The translations under genes were made by a program, and so were the position numbers. Below, one piece after another: positions 1 through 6,780 of a DNA stretch of 37,239 nt. Origin of the DNA: Lysobacteraceae bacterium (GTDB taxonomy: Bacteria; Pseudomonadota; Gammaproteobacteria; Xanthomonadales; Ahniellaceae); assembly GCA_021299185.1 (NCBI GenBank), contig JAJTHZ010000102.1:1-37239 (forward strand), in the 5' to 3' direction. The notes beneath the pieces were generated by a model. The model worked only from the letters and a program-made list of their open reading frames with translations. It had not been told where the DNA came from and searched no databases. Within the stretch, counting starts at the first letter, position 1, and every line of letters begins with the position of its first letter.

Positions 1-77
1 GCATCGAAGTCCGTGCCCGCGACATACCACGGCGCCTCAACCCCCAGCGCAGCCTCGAACAGCTTTCCGGTCGTCAC
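1..77 (-). CDS. ISL3-family transposase, N-terminal fragment at window edge
   Basis: Read on the minus strand from a GTG at 77, the frame gives a peptide of about 26 residues that contains LFEAALGVEAPWYV followed by a DFD motif. This pattern (LFxxALGLxxPWxV, then FD) is the usual start of ISL3-family transposases, just before their zinc-binding N-terminal domain. A GGAG sits 8 bases upstream of the GTG, which supports this start. The gene runs off the left edge, so it cannot be told whether the transposase is intact. The sequence upstream of it (about 105-120, a GGGGACAGATTAC motif) could be near the element's end, but no terminal inverted repeat can be paired from one side only. Confidence 0.6.
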   Translation of the reverse strand, partial: MTTGKLFEAALGVEAPWYVAGTDFD

Positions 78-169
78 TTCGCATGCTCCGCGGTCCGTTC
101 AGGCGGGGACAGATTACCCACTCGGATTTCAAGAGAGGCACCTTTGCTGGGCCGCACGCTCGCGCGCCC

Positions 170-345
170 GGTTGAAGGAGGTGCGCGACGTCACGGGAGT
201 CGAAGCGGGCGGTTTGGGCGAAGCGCGTGACGGCGTGCGAGCGCTTCGGCCTGTCGCAGCAAGCCTGGAGCGCGGCGCGCGGCGCGCGGGTTGAGTGGGG
301 CTTCGCTGGATGCGTGGCGCTACTGGGCCAGCGAAGGCCCCTGCC
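170..345 (+). pseudogene. Decayed IS66-type accessory HTH protein fragment
   Basis: One plus-strand frame (about 200-285) encodes WAKRVTACERFGLSQQAWS, and a different frame (291-335) continues with SGASLDAWRYWAS. Joined by a frameshift, these resemble the short helix-turn-helix proteins of IS66-type elements (W..RV....ERSGLS..AF....GL....L.YW). Neither frame is open over a full gene, there is no clear start, and no downstream TnpB or TnpC is present. With the ISL3-type N-terminus at 1-77, this suggests the left edge of the window is a worn insertion-sequence site. The match is short, so the assignment is tentative. Confidence 0.35.
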
Positions 346-393
346 ACCGAGGGCGAGACTGCTGCAGAGCGATCGCGCCCATCGCGACGCCGG

Positions 394-419
394 AAACGCC
401 GCGCACTGCGCGGCGTTTT
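394..419 (+). terminator. Rho-independent terminator
   Basis: Perfect 11-bp stem (394-404 with 408-418) closed by a 3-base ACT loop; the stem is CGCCGCGC-rich and is followed by TTTTCGTTT. It would end plus-strand transcripts coming from the insertion-sequence side. The flanking A's also give a weaker U-tract on the minus strand, so it could act both ways. The rest of 345-536 holds no gene, only the leader of the following TPR gene with a possible -10 (TAGAGT, 495-500). Confidence 0.75.
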
Positions 420-536
420 CGTTTGCACGCGCCGCTTCGTCGCCGATATCGAACGTTCGTTGGCCCGGCGACCGGGGATGGCGTCGACGCCCGCTAGAGT
501 CGCCGGCCGGTGGGGACCGACGACAGGGGGACAGAC

Positions 537-2177
537 ATGGCGAACACGCCGCGCTTCGACGCGTTCAAGCAGCACTACCAGGCCGGGCGCTGGGCGCAGG
601 CGCTGGTCGAGATCGACGCGCTGGCCGCCAGCCAGCCCGGGCACGCTCCCACGCACTGGCACCGCGCCAACACGCTGGAGCAGCTCGAGCGCCACGCCGA
701 GGCCGCCGATGCGATCGATCGCGTGCTGGCGCTGGCGCCGGACTACGTGCCGGCGCTGCTGAAGCGGGTCGAACTGTCGGCCTACGACGAGCGCACGTAC
801 GACCCCGTGCCGCCGCTGCGACGCGCGATCGCGATCGAACCCGGCAATCCGCGGGCGCACTGGCTGCTGTCGCGGGTGCTCGGCGATGGAGACGAGGCCG
901 CGGCGGCCGCCGCCCTCGATCGGGCGATCGAACTCGATGCCGGCCTGCACGAGGCACTCGCCGATCGCGGCGAGCGCCGGCGCGGCGCGTCGATGCGCGG
1001 GTTCTCGACCGATGCCGACGCCGCGGATGACCCGGACGTGATTGCGACCTTCGCCGGTCCGCGCTGGTCGCGCAGCGGCCTGCTCGGCGCACTGGCGGAC
1101 TTCGAGGCGGCCGCCCGCGTGAAGCCCGAACTGCGTTACCACGTGCGCTGCGGCGACCTGCTGCACACCCTCGGCCGCCACGACGAGGCGCTGGCGCGCT
1201 TCGACGCCGCGCTCGCCCTGCTCGCAGCCGACGACCCGCGCCGCGGCGCGATCACGGAGATGCGCGAGCGCTCGGAGCGCGGCGGCGCCGGCGAGCGCGA
1301 GCAGATGGCGCGATTGCTGGTGAGCGGACTGGAAGACGGCGAGGAGGGCGACCGCTCGCTGGAAGACCAGTCCGCGCGCGACATGATGCAGAGCCTCGCG
1401 CGCGCGGTGCGCGGCGGGCAGCGGATCGACCAGGCGGTGGAGGAACTGGTCAGCGACGATCCGACCGAACTGCTGGCGCTGCAGGTCGCGCAGGGCTTCT
1501 ACAACGTGGCGTTCGAGGCCGAACCCGGCCTGGTCGACGCCGATCCCGCGCGCTATCCGCGCTATCAGCGCCGCTTCGGCGAGCGCGCCGGGCGCGAACT
1601 GGAGGCCGCGGGCTTCCGCCACGAGGCGTGGGCGGAGGCCGAGGGCATGTTCCCGACGCTCGGCCAGCACGTGCTGCTGCGCTTCCTCGCCGACCCTGCG
1701 CGAACCACGTTCGCCGCCTGCTTCGCGATGCGGCCGAAGTGGCCGGGCTGGCTGGCGTTCCTGATCCTGTCCGTGCTCGGCAAGTGGCGCACCGCGACGA
1801 TGGTGGAGTTCGTCACCCACTTCGACGATGGCACCTTCCTGTCGACGCAAAACGAAAGCATCTCGCCGTTCGAGTGGGGCGGCCGCTGCGTGGTGCGCAA
1901 GGTCCCGCCGCGCATGCCACTGGCGGAACGCGCGGCGGTCCACGCGCAGGCGGTGGCCGAGCACCTCGCCAGCCATCCGCAGGCCCGGCCGATCCGTCGC
2001 GAGGGGCTCGAAGGCATCGAGGAAGGCTGGATCGCCTCGTCGCTGGCCAAGCGCGAGTTCCGCCGTTCGATCGGCTTCGCGACCGACGCCGAACTGCGCC
2101 AGATGCTCGGCGCGCGCCATGACGAACTCGCGCCGAAGGTGCGGCGCAAGCTGGAGGTGCTGGTGCGGGATGCCTGA
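537..2177 (+). CDS. Tetratricopeptide repeat protein with uncharacterised C-terminal half
   Basis: A 546-residue protein. The N-terminal 230 or so residues contain several TPR-like helical pairs with the usual small/large spacing (for example HYQAGRWAQALVEIDAL, RHAEAADAIDRVLALAPDYVPAL, LGRHDEALARFDAALALL), which suggests a protein-protein interaction scaffold. The C-terminal ~300 residues match no family I recognise; they include an acidic linker, a hydrophobic stretch around residues 400-418 (WPGWLAFLILSVLGKW) and a conserved-looking FVTHFDDGTFLSTQNES segment. No signal peptide is seen. The ATG at 537 is preferred over the in-frame upstream start at 510 because GGGGG lies 6 bases before it. 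It is monocistronic and convergent with the diguanylate cyclase gene. Function is unknown. Confidence 0.8.
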   Translation: MANTPRFDAFKQHYQAGRWAQALVEIDALAASQPGHAPTHWHRANTLEQLERHAEAADAIDRVLALAPDYVPALLKRVELSAYDERTYDPVPPLRRAIAIEPGNPRAHWLLSRVLGDGDEAAAAAALDRAIELDAGLHEALADRGERRRGASMRGFSTDADAADDPDVIATFAGPRWSRSGLLGALADFEAAARVKPELRYHVRCGDLLHTLGRHDEALARFDAALALLAADDPRRGAITEMRERSERGGAGEREQMARLLVSGLEDGEEGDRSLEDQSARDMMQSLARAVRGGQRIDQAVEELVSDDPTELLALQVAQGFYNVAFEAEPGLVDADPARYPRYQRRFGERAGRELEAAGFRHEAWAEAEGMFPTLGQHVLLRFLADPARTTFAACFAMRPKWPGWLAFLILSVLGKWRTATMVEFVTHFDDGTFLSTQNESISPFEWGGRCVVRKVPPRMPLAERAAVHAQAVAEHLASHPQARPIRREGLEGIEEGWIASSLAKREFRRSIGFATDAELRQMLGARHDELAPKVRRKLEVLVRDA

Positions 2178-2235
2178 GTTGTGGTGTGTCGCGGCGTCGG
2201 GTCGGGGGCGGGAGCTCGCGATCGCCATTGTGGGT

Positions 2236-2632
2236 GGGCCCAGGGCCCAGGGCCCAGAAGGAGGCGGGGGCCTCGTGGTGCGGGGGTTACCGCAGTCGCG
2301 CAGGGGCCAGGGTATAGGGCCCAGGGTATAGGGCGGTGGGATTCGAGCCTGCACTCTGCACCCTGCACTTCGGGCCCAGGGCCCAGGGCTCAGGGCCCAG
2401 AGGGAATCGGGGGCCTCGTGGTGCGGGGGTTGCCGCGGTCGCGCAGGGCCCAGGGTATAGGGCGGTTGGCTTTGAGTCGGGCCCAGGGCCCAGGGCTCAG
2501 GGCCCAGAGGGAGTCGGGGGCCTCGTGGTGCGGGGGTTGCCGCGGTCGCGCAGTGCCGAGGGTATAGGGCCGAGGGTGCAGGGGGCGGGAGTCGAGCCTG
2601 CACCCTGGGCCCTGGGCCCTGAGCCCTGGGCC
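2236..2632. repeat. Heptad-repeat array, three imperfect copies
   Basis: The intergenic space between two convergent genes is filled by three copies of a unit starting at 2236, 2372 and 2479. Each begins with four 7-base steps of the type GGGCCCA (one often GGGCTCA), then a shared stretch ending GGGGGCCTCGTGGTGCGGGGG, a TTGCCGCGGTCGCG segment, and GGGTATA heptads. Copy 1 is followed by three CTGCACY heptads (2350-2370). The array closes with an inverted copy of the heptads (about 2604-2632, CCCTGGG steps) able to pair with the direct ones. Each GGG-N4 series fits a G-quadruplex pattern and also a hairpin. No gene is present in 2178-2632. Confidence 0.85.
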
Positions 2633-3736
2633 CTAACCAACCACCCCCTCCCCCACCGTCCGATCTCTCCCCGCCTCCTTCGCCGCGTACAAGGCCCGGT
2701 CCGCGGCGCGGAACAGGTCCTCGCTGCCGCGGTGGCGGGCGGGATCGAAGGTGGCCAGTCCGATGCTGGTGGTGGGCGCGATCGATGTCGCGCCCGCCCG
2801 CACCGGCGTCTCGCGCAGGCGCAGGCGGAAGGCCTCGGCCAGTTCGTGCGCGGTGGCGCGTGACTCCGGCAGCAGCACGCCGAACTCCTCGCCGCCGATG
2901 CGCGCCACCACCGACGCGGCAGCGAAGGTGTCGCGCAGGCGCTCGCCGACCTCGCGCAGGCAGGCATCGCCGCTGGCATGGCCGTGGCGGTCGTTGACCG
3001 ACTTGAAGTGGTCGAGGTCGACGATCAGCAGGGACAGCGGTGCGCCGCCGCGGGACAGCGCCACGTCCTGCTCCAGCACCTCGGCGAAGCGCCGCCGATT
3101 GGACAGGCCGGTGAGTGGATCGAGCCGCGACAGCACCTCGTAGCGGTCGCGCTCGACGCGCAGTGCGACATCGAGGTCGAGGCGGCGGTGGTACTCGCGG
3201 TGGCCGCGCACCAGCGCGGTGCCGAGATACACCAGGTGCAGGCTCATCGCCGCCGCCACCGGCAGCATGCCGGGCAAGGTCCACACCACCGCCAGCGGCG
3301 GCACGTAGATCAGCGCCGTGCCCAGTGCGCAGCGCCGCAGGTCGATCGGGAACACCTGCGCGAACGCCGTGCCCAGCGCCACCGTGGCGACCAGGTTGAC
3401 CAGGTCGGTGGCGACGAAGCCGGGATCGAGCAAAGCCCTCACCGAAACCGCGCCCCAGGCCACCGCGGTGGCCAGCAGCACGCCCCACAGCATGCGCAGG
3501 TGGCGCGCTGCACCCGCCGGATCGTGCTGCGCGCGGGCGCGCAGCGGAAAGCGCACCGCCGCCGCGGCGCCAAAGAACAGCACCAGGGCCCCGCTCAGCA
3601 GCGGACGCTGCGCGAACATCCCGCCGAAGCCGGCCAGCAGCAGCCAGGCCAGCAGGTAGAACGCGCCGCCGGGCAGCGCACGCTCGTGCAGGTCGGCGCT
3701 GACCTGCTGCAGGCGGTACTGGCTGGTCGCGGGCAT
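2633..3736 (-). CDS. Membrane-anchored GGDEF diguanylate cyclase
   Basis: A 367-residue protein predicted to make cyclic di-GMP from two GTP at the inner membrane. About six hydrophobic helices occupy residues 24-172 (a MASE-like sensor I cannot assign to a named class), followed by a charged linker and a GGDEF domain from about residue 203. Visible motifs are DPLTGLSNRR (206-215), the metal-binding DLDHFK (from D240) and the active-site GGEEF at 281-285. The inhibitory RxxD motif expected just upstream of GGEEF is absent (AAAS there), so product feedback through the usual I-site is unlikely. There is no EAL domain. It is transcribed alone, with the heptad array downstream, and the ATG at 3736 is the first in frame with the full membrane region. 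Confidence 0.9.
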   Translation of the reverse strand: MPATSQYRLQQVSADLHERALPGGAFYLLAWLLLAGFGGMFAQRPLLSGALVLFFGAAAAVRFPLRARAQHDPAGAARHLRMLWGVLLATAVAWGAVSVRALLDPGFVATDLVNLVATVALGTAFAQVFPIDLRRCALGTALIYVPPLAVVWTLPGMLPVAAAMSLHLVYLGTALVRGHREYHRRLDLDVALRVERDRYEVLSRLDPLTGLSNRRRFAEVLEQDVALSRGGAPLSLLIVDLDHFKSVNDRHGHASGDACLREVGERLRDTFAAASVVARIGGEEFGVLLPESRATAHELAEAFRLRLRETPVRAGATSIAPTTSIGLATFDPARHRGSEDLFRAADRALYAAKEAGRDRTVGEGVVG

Positions 3737-3794
3737 GGCGGCACGTTACGGGCTCGGCGCCGGCGGCGCAAAGGCGCCGCGCGGCACGCCATGC

Positions 3795-3823
3795 ATCGCT
3801 GTATCGCGACACAGCGATATACT
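3795..3823 (+). promoter_or_regulatory. Dyad operator overlapping metF promoter
   Basis: ATCGCTGT (3795-3802) and ACAGCGAT (3811-3818) form an inverted repeat around a central TCGCGA (3804-3809); over 24 bases only one base pair breaks the symmetry. The right end runs into TATACT (3818-3823), a good -10 hexamer, so a dimeric regulator bound here would cover the -35 region. The start codon is at 3851, leaving a leader of about 20 bases, too short for an S-adenosylhomocysteine or other riboswitch. The regulator is not in the window and its family is unknown. Confidence 0.6.
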
Positions 3824-3850
3824 GCGGGCCCGCCCCCGGACCCGCCGCCG

Positions 3851-4675
3851 ATGCACCTGTCCTTCGAGTTCTACCCGCCCAAGACCGACGAGCAGCGCGC
3901 GCAGCTCGACAAGACGGTGGCCCGGCTGAAGGCGCGTGCGCCGGACTACGTGTCGGTGACCTTCGGCGCTGGCGGCTCGACGCTGTCGTACACCCCGGAG
4001 ACGGTGCAGCGCCTGCGCGATGCGCACGGGCTCGACGCCGCCCCGCACGTGTCGTGCATGGGCGGCACGCGCGAGGAGCTGCGCACGCTGCTGTCGCGCT
4101 ACCGCGCGCTCGGCTGCCGGCGCATCGTGGCCCTGCGCGGCGACCTGCCGTCCGGCATGGGCGCGGTGGGCAACTTCCGCTACGCCGCGGACCTGGTCGG
4201 CTTCATCCGCGCCGAGCACGGCGACTGGTTCCAGGTCGAGGTCGGCTGCTATCCCGAGGTGCATCCGCAGGCCGACGACGCGCTCGCCGACCTGCGCCAC
4301 TTCAAGACCAAGGTCGACGCCGGCGCGCACGGCGCGATCACCCAGTACTTCTACAACGCCGACGCCTATTTCCGCTTCGTCGACGAAGCGCGCGCGCTCG
4401 GCGTGTCGATCCCGATCGTGCCGGGCATCATGCCGATCGCCAACTTCACCCAGTTGCGCCGCTTCTCCGAAGCCTGCGGCGCGGAGATCCCGCGCTGGGT
4501 GGCCAAGCGCATGCAGGCGCTGGGCGACGACGCGGGCGCGGTGCGCGAGTTCGCCAGCGACCTCGTCGCCGGCCTGTGCCGCCGGCTCGCCGACGCCGGC
4601 GTCGGCGCGTTCCACTTCTACACGCTCAACCTCGCCAAGCCGACCCTGTCGGTGCTGGAGCGCCTCGACCGCTGA
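3851..4675 (+). CDS. metF: 5,10-methylenetetrahydrofolate reductase
   Basis: A 274-residue FAD enzyme that reduces 5,10-methylene-THF to 5-methyl-THF for methionine synthesis, in the cytoplasm. The protein opens with SFEFYPPKT, in which the Glu corresponds to the catalytic Glu of the family; VSVTFGAGGS, HVSCMGGTREEL, ALRGDLP and the QYFYNADAYFRF segment follow in the expected order of the TIM barrel. Length is normal for bacterial MetF. The ATG at 3851 is taken as the start because the protein then begins exactly at the family N-terminus and the promoter lies just upstream. It stands alone, with a palindromic operator in front and a hairpin at its stop codon shared with the convergent reductase gene. 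Confidence 0.96.
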   Translation: MHLSFEFYPPKTDEQRAQLDKTVARLKARAPDYVSVTFGAGGSTLSYTPETVQRLRDAHGLDAAPHVSCMGGTREELRTLLSRYRALGCRRIVALRGDLPSGMGAVGNFRYAADLVGFIRAEHGDWFQVEVGCYPEVHPQADDALADLRHFKTKVDAGAHGAITQYFYNADAYFRFVDEARALGVSIPIVPGIMPIANFTQLRRFSEACGAEIPRWVAKRMQALGDDAGAVREFASDLVAGLCRRLADAGVGAFHFYTLNLAKPTLSVLERLDR

Positions 4676-4695
4676 GGCCGCGCGCCCGCGCTCAG
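4672..4695. terminator. Bidirectional hairpin over two stop codons
   Basis: CTGAG-GC-CGCG (4672-4682) pairs with CGCG-CTCAG (4687-4695) around a 4-base loop, leaving a 2-base bulge. The stem begins inside the metF stop and ends over the stop of the convergent reductase gene; only 16 bases separate the genes. There is no U-run, so termination would be weak or Rho-assisted. Confidence 0.45.
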
Positions 4696-5747
4696 GCCAC
4701 GTCGCGCTGGATCTTGTACTCCGGGTCGGTCTCGACGCCGAGCCGCTTGTGCATGATCGGGCTGGTGGTGGTGTACTGCAGGTGCACCTTCTGCCCCGGG
4801 TTCAGGTACTCGCGGATGTGGAAGGCGGCCAGCGCGCCCTCGTGGAAGGCGGACAGGATCAGCTTCTTCTTGCCGGGATAGGTGTTGATGTCGCCGACCG
4901 CGTAGATGCCGGGCTCGTTGGTGCGGAACGCCTCGGTGTCGACCACGATCTGGTTCTTCGCGAGATTGAGGCCCCAGCGCGCCACCGGCCCCAGTTTCGG
5001 GCTCAGGCCCCAGAACACCAGCAGGTGCTGGGCGTCGATGCGGCGCACCACGGCGTCCTTGCCGCGCACGCGCACGTGGGTCATGCGGCCGTCGTCCTGC
5101 TCCAGCCCGGCGATGTCACCCTCGACGAACTGCATCTCCATCGCGTCGCACAGCTCGTGCATGCGGCGCACGCTGGCCGGGGCGGCGCGGAAGTCCTGCG
5201 AACGGTGCACCAGCACCACCGCGGCGCCCTTGCCGGCCAGCTCCAGCGCCCAGTCCAGCGCGCTGTCGCCACCGCCGGCCACCACCACCTCGGTGCCGGC
5301 GAACATCGAGGGATCGCGCACCTTGTAGTGCAGTTGCCGGCCCTCGAGCGGCTCGAGGCCGTCGATCTTCAGTTTGCGCGGCAGGAAGGCGCCGACGCCG
5401 GCCGCGATCACCACCGTGCGCGCCATGAACTCGGTGCCGGTGCTGGTGACCACGTGCAGGCGGGCATCGGGCATGCGCTCGACCTTGACCACCTCCTGGC
5501 CGAGGTGGAAGGTCGGCTTGAAGGGGGCGATCTGCGCCATCAGGCGTTCGACCAGTTCCTGCGCGCCGCACACCGGCAGCGCGGGAATGTCGTAGATCGG
5601 CTTGTCCGGGTAGAGCTCCGCACACTGGCCCCCGACCTGCGGCATCGCGTCCACCACGTGGGCGCGCACGTCGAGCAGGCCGAGTTCGAACACCTGGAAC
5701 AGCCCGGCGGGGCCTGCGCCGACGATCAGGGCATCGGTTTCGATCAT
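4692..5747 (-). CDS. Ferredoxin/flavodoxin--NADP+ reductase, thioredoxin reductase-like
   Basis: A 351-residue FAD/NAD(P)H oxidoreductase. Residues 9-17 hold the FAD Rossmann motif (GAGPAGL), followed by GGQCAELYPDKPIYDIP, which is characteristic of the YumC-type ferredoxin-NADP+ reductases. A second dinucleotide motif, VVAGGGDSALDWA, sits near the middle, and the FAD-contacting GIYAVGDINTYPGKKKLI lies near the C-terminus. The redox-active CxxC of true thioredoxin reductases is missing from the NADPH domain, which supports transfer to ferredoxin or flavodoxin rather than thioredoxin. It is monocistronic. An FNR/Anr-type box lies about 41 bases before the likely transcription start, so expression probably rises at low oxygen. 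The ATG at 5747 has a GGAG upstream. Substrate specificity is inferred. Confidence 0.9.
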   Translation of the reverse strand: MIETDALIVGAGPAGLFQVFELGLLDVRAHVVDAMPQVGGQCAELYPDKPIYDIPALPVCGAQELVERLMAQIAPFKPTFHLGQEVVKVERMPDARLHVVTSTGTEFMARTVVIAAGVGAFLPRKLKIDGLEPLEGRQLHYKVRDPSMFAGTEVVVAGGGDSALDWALELAGKGAAVVLVHRSQDFRAAPASVRRMHELCDAMEMQFVEGDIAGLEQDDGRMTHVRVRGKDAVVRRIDAQHLLVFWGLSPKLGPVARWGLNLAKNQIVVDTEAFRTNEPGIYAVGDINTYPGKKKLILSAFHEGALAAFHIREYLNPGQKVHLQYTTTSPIMHKRLGVETDPEYKIQRDVA

Positions 5748-5773
5748 GGGTGGGGTCTCCGCTCGGGTCGTCG

Positions 5774-5815
5774 CAGGCTAACGCGGACTGCCGCCGGCGC
5801 ATTGATCGCGGTCAA
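5774..5815 (-). promoter_or_regulatory. FNR/Anr-type box and -10 upstream of the NADP+ reductase
   Basis: TTGAT-CGCG-GTCAA (5802-5815) matches nine of ten positions of the FNR/Anr consensus TTGAT-N4-ATCAA. On the minus strand a weak -10 (TAGCCT, 5780-5775) lies 31 bases from the box centre, which puts the box near -41, the classical activating position for a class II FNR/CRP promoter. The start codon is at 5747. Confidence 0.6.
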
Positions 5816-5853
5816 GCGGTGCCGCGCCGCCGAGGTCATGGCGGCCGGAGAAA

Positions 5854-5911
5854 GCGCCCGCGGCCGGGACGGACCGCGGGCGCCGAGGGTGCCGCCATCG
5901 GGAGGCGGCAC
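5854..5911 (-). terminator. ompW terminator hairpins
   Basis: Two hairpins follow the ompW stop on the minus strand. The first is GTGCCGCC/GGCGGCAC with a 7-base loop (5889-5911). The second is a perfect 10-bp stem GCGCCCGCGG/CCGCGGGCGC with a 10-base loop (5854-5883), followed on the minus strand by TTTCT. The second looks like the real intrinsic terminator and isolates ompW from the reductase gene downstream. Confidence 0.65.
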
Positions 5912-5932
5912 GGGGAGAGGCGGGGTAGCCGC

Positions 5933-6556
5933 TCAGAAGCGGTAGATCGCGAACAGCCCGACGCCGATCGGGTCCACGTTGACCGTGCCGACGTCGGCGC
6001 CGTCGACCGAGGCGTCGCTGTCGATGTCGAACCAGCGCACGTCGCCGGCGATCGACCAGTTGGCATCGATCTTGAACTCGACGCCCAACTGCGCGGCGAG
6101 GCCGAACGAGTTGTCCAGCGCGAGGTCGGTGCCGGCGATCGGGCCGGCCGGCTCCTCGTCGTAGACCGCGGTGTAGTTCAGGCCGACGCCGACGAACGGG
6201 CAGATCTCGCCGTCCGGGTTGAAGTGGTACTGCAGCAGCAGGGTCGGCGGCAGGTGCTTGAACTCGCCGGCGCGGGCGCCGTTGAGCGAGAAATCGTGGT
6301 TGAACGGCAGCGCGGCCAGCAGGTCGAGCTTGAGCGACTCGCTGATCCAGTAGCCGAAGCCGAAGGTCGGGCGCGTGTTGCTGCCCACCTCGACGTCCAG
6401 CGCGCCGTTGGCCAGCGAGCCGTTGTCGGACTTCGGGTTGACGTTGTGCGCGCCGAAATAGACCTCCCAGGTGCCCGGCGCGCCGTCGGCGAACGCAGGC
6501 GAGGCGGCCAGCGACAGCAGCGCGGCGGCGGCGAGGGCGAGGGGTTTCTTGTTCAT
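5933..6556 (-). CDS. ompW: OmpW family outer membrane protein
   Basis: A 207-residue outer membrane beta-barrel. Residues 1-23 form a signal peptide ending ASPAFA. The mature protein begins with GTWEVYFGAHNVNPKSDNG, the start typical of OmpW, and contains alternating strands (TFGFGYWISESLKLDLLAALPF, LPPTLLLQYHF, CPFVGVGLNYT) and a terminal YRF whose last Phe is the outer membrane assembly signal. Length fits the eight-stranded OmpW barrel, a narrow hydrophobic channel for small apolar molecules. GGAG lies 6 bases before the ATG. Palindromic FNR-type boxes lie about 74 and 122 bases upstream; in related bacteria OmpW/OprG is induced under low oxygen through FNR/Anr, which agrees with this. A strong terminator follows. 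Confidence 0.92.
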   Translation of the reverse strand: MNKKPLALAAAALLSLAASPAFADGAPGTWEVYFGAHNVNPKSDNGSLANGALDVEVGSNTRPTFGFGYWISESLKLDLLAALPFNHDFSLNGARAGEFKHLPPTLLLQYHFNPDGEICPFVGVGLNYTAVYDEEPAGPIAGTDLALDNSFGLAAQLGVEFKIDANWSIAGDVRWFDIDSDASVDGADVGTVNVDPIGVGLFAIYRF

Positions 6557-6622
6557 GGGGATCTCCGGGCAGGCGCCGTGGTTTCAGGATGTGCGCATGG
6601 TGCGCCACGCCGCGCGGCGCGG

Positions 6623-6685
6623 ATTGACGTTCGTCAATCCGCCGAACTCGACCATGGTCGACGTCGCGCAGTTGACCGTCGTCAA
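6623..6685. promoter_or_regulatory. Three evenly spaced palindromes between ompW and ilvE
   Basis: ATTGACGTTCGTCAAT (6623-6638) is a perfect 7+7 inverted repeat around TT, and TTGAC-CGTC-GTCAA (6672-6685) repeats its pattern; both resemble FNR/FixK/Anr-family sites (TTGAY-N4-RTCAA). Between them lies a perfect 12-bp palindrome CGACCATGGTCG (6649-6660). The three centres are at 6630.5, 6654.5 and 6678.5, exactly 24 bases apart. For ompW, a weak -10 (CACCAT, 6602-6597) lies 31 bases from the first box centre, the same geometry as at the reductase promoter. The sites could also affect ilvE, which starts at 6781. Confidence 0.55.
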
Positions 6686-6780
6686 TGCGCGCGGCGCGCG
6701 GCGTGGCAGCCGCGCGCAGGCCGGCGCGCGCGGCTTGTGGCATCATGCGCGCCCCGTTTTCCGAGCCCGCGGAGCCGTCC

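Noticed and set aside
129-3812. 1227-codon open frame on the minus strand across the TPR gene and the cyclase gene
   Set aside because: It runs antisense to the TPR gene and through the heptad array, with arginine- and alanine-rich low-complexity translation; it is a by-product of high GC content.
3824-3850. S-adenosylhomocysteine riboswitch in front of metF
   Set aside because: Only about 20 bases lie between the -10 and the ATG, too short for the fold.
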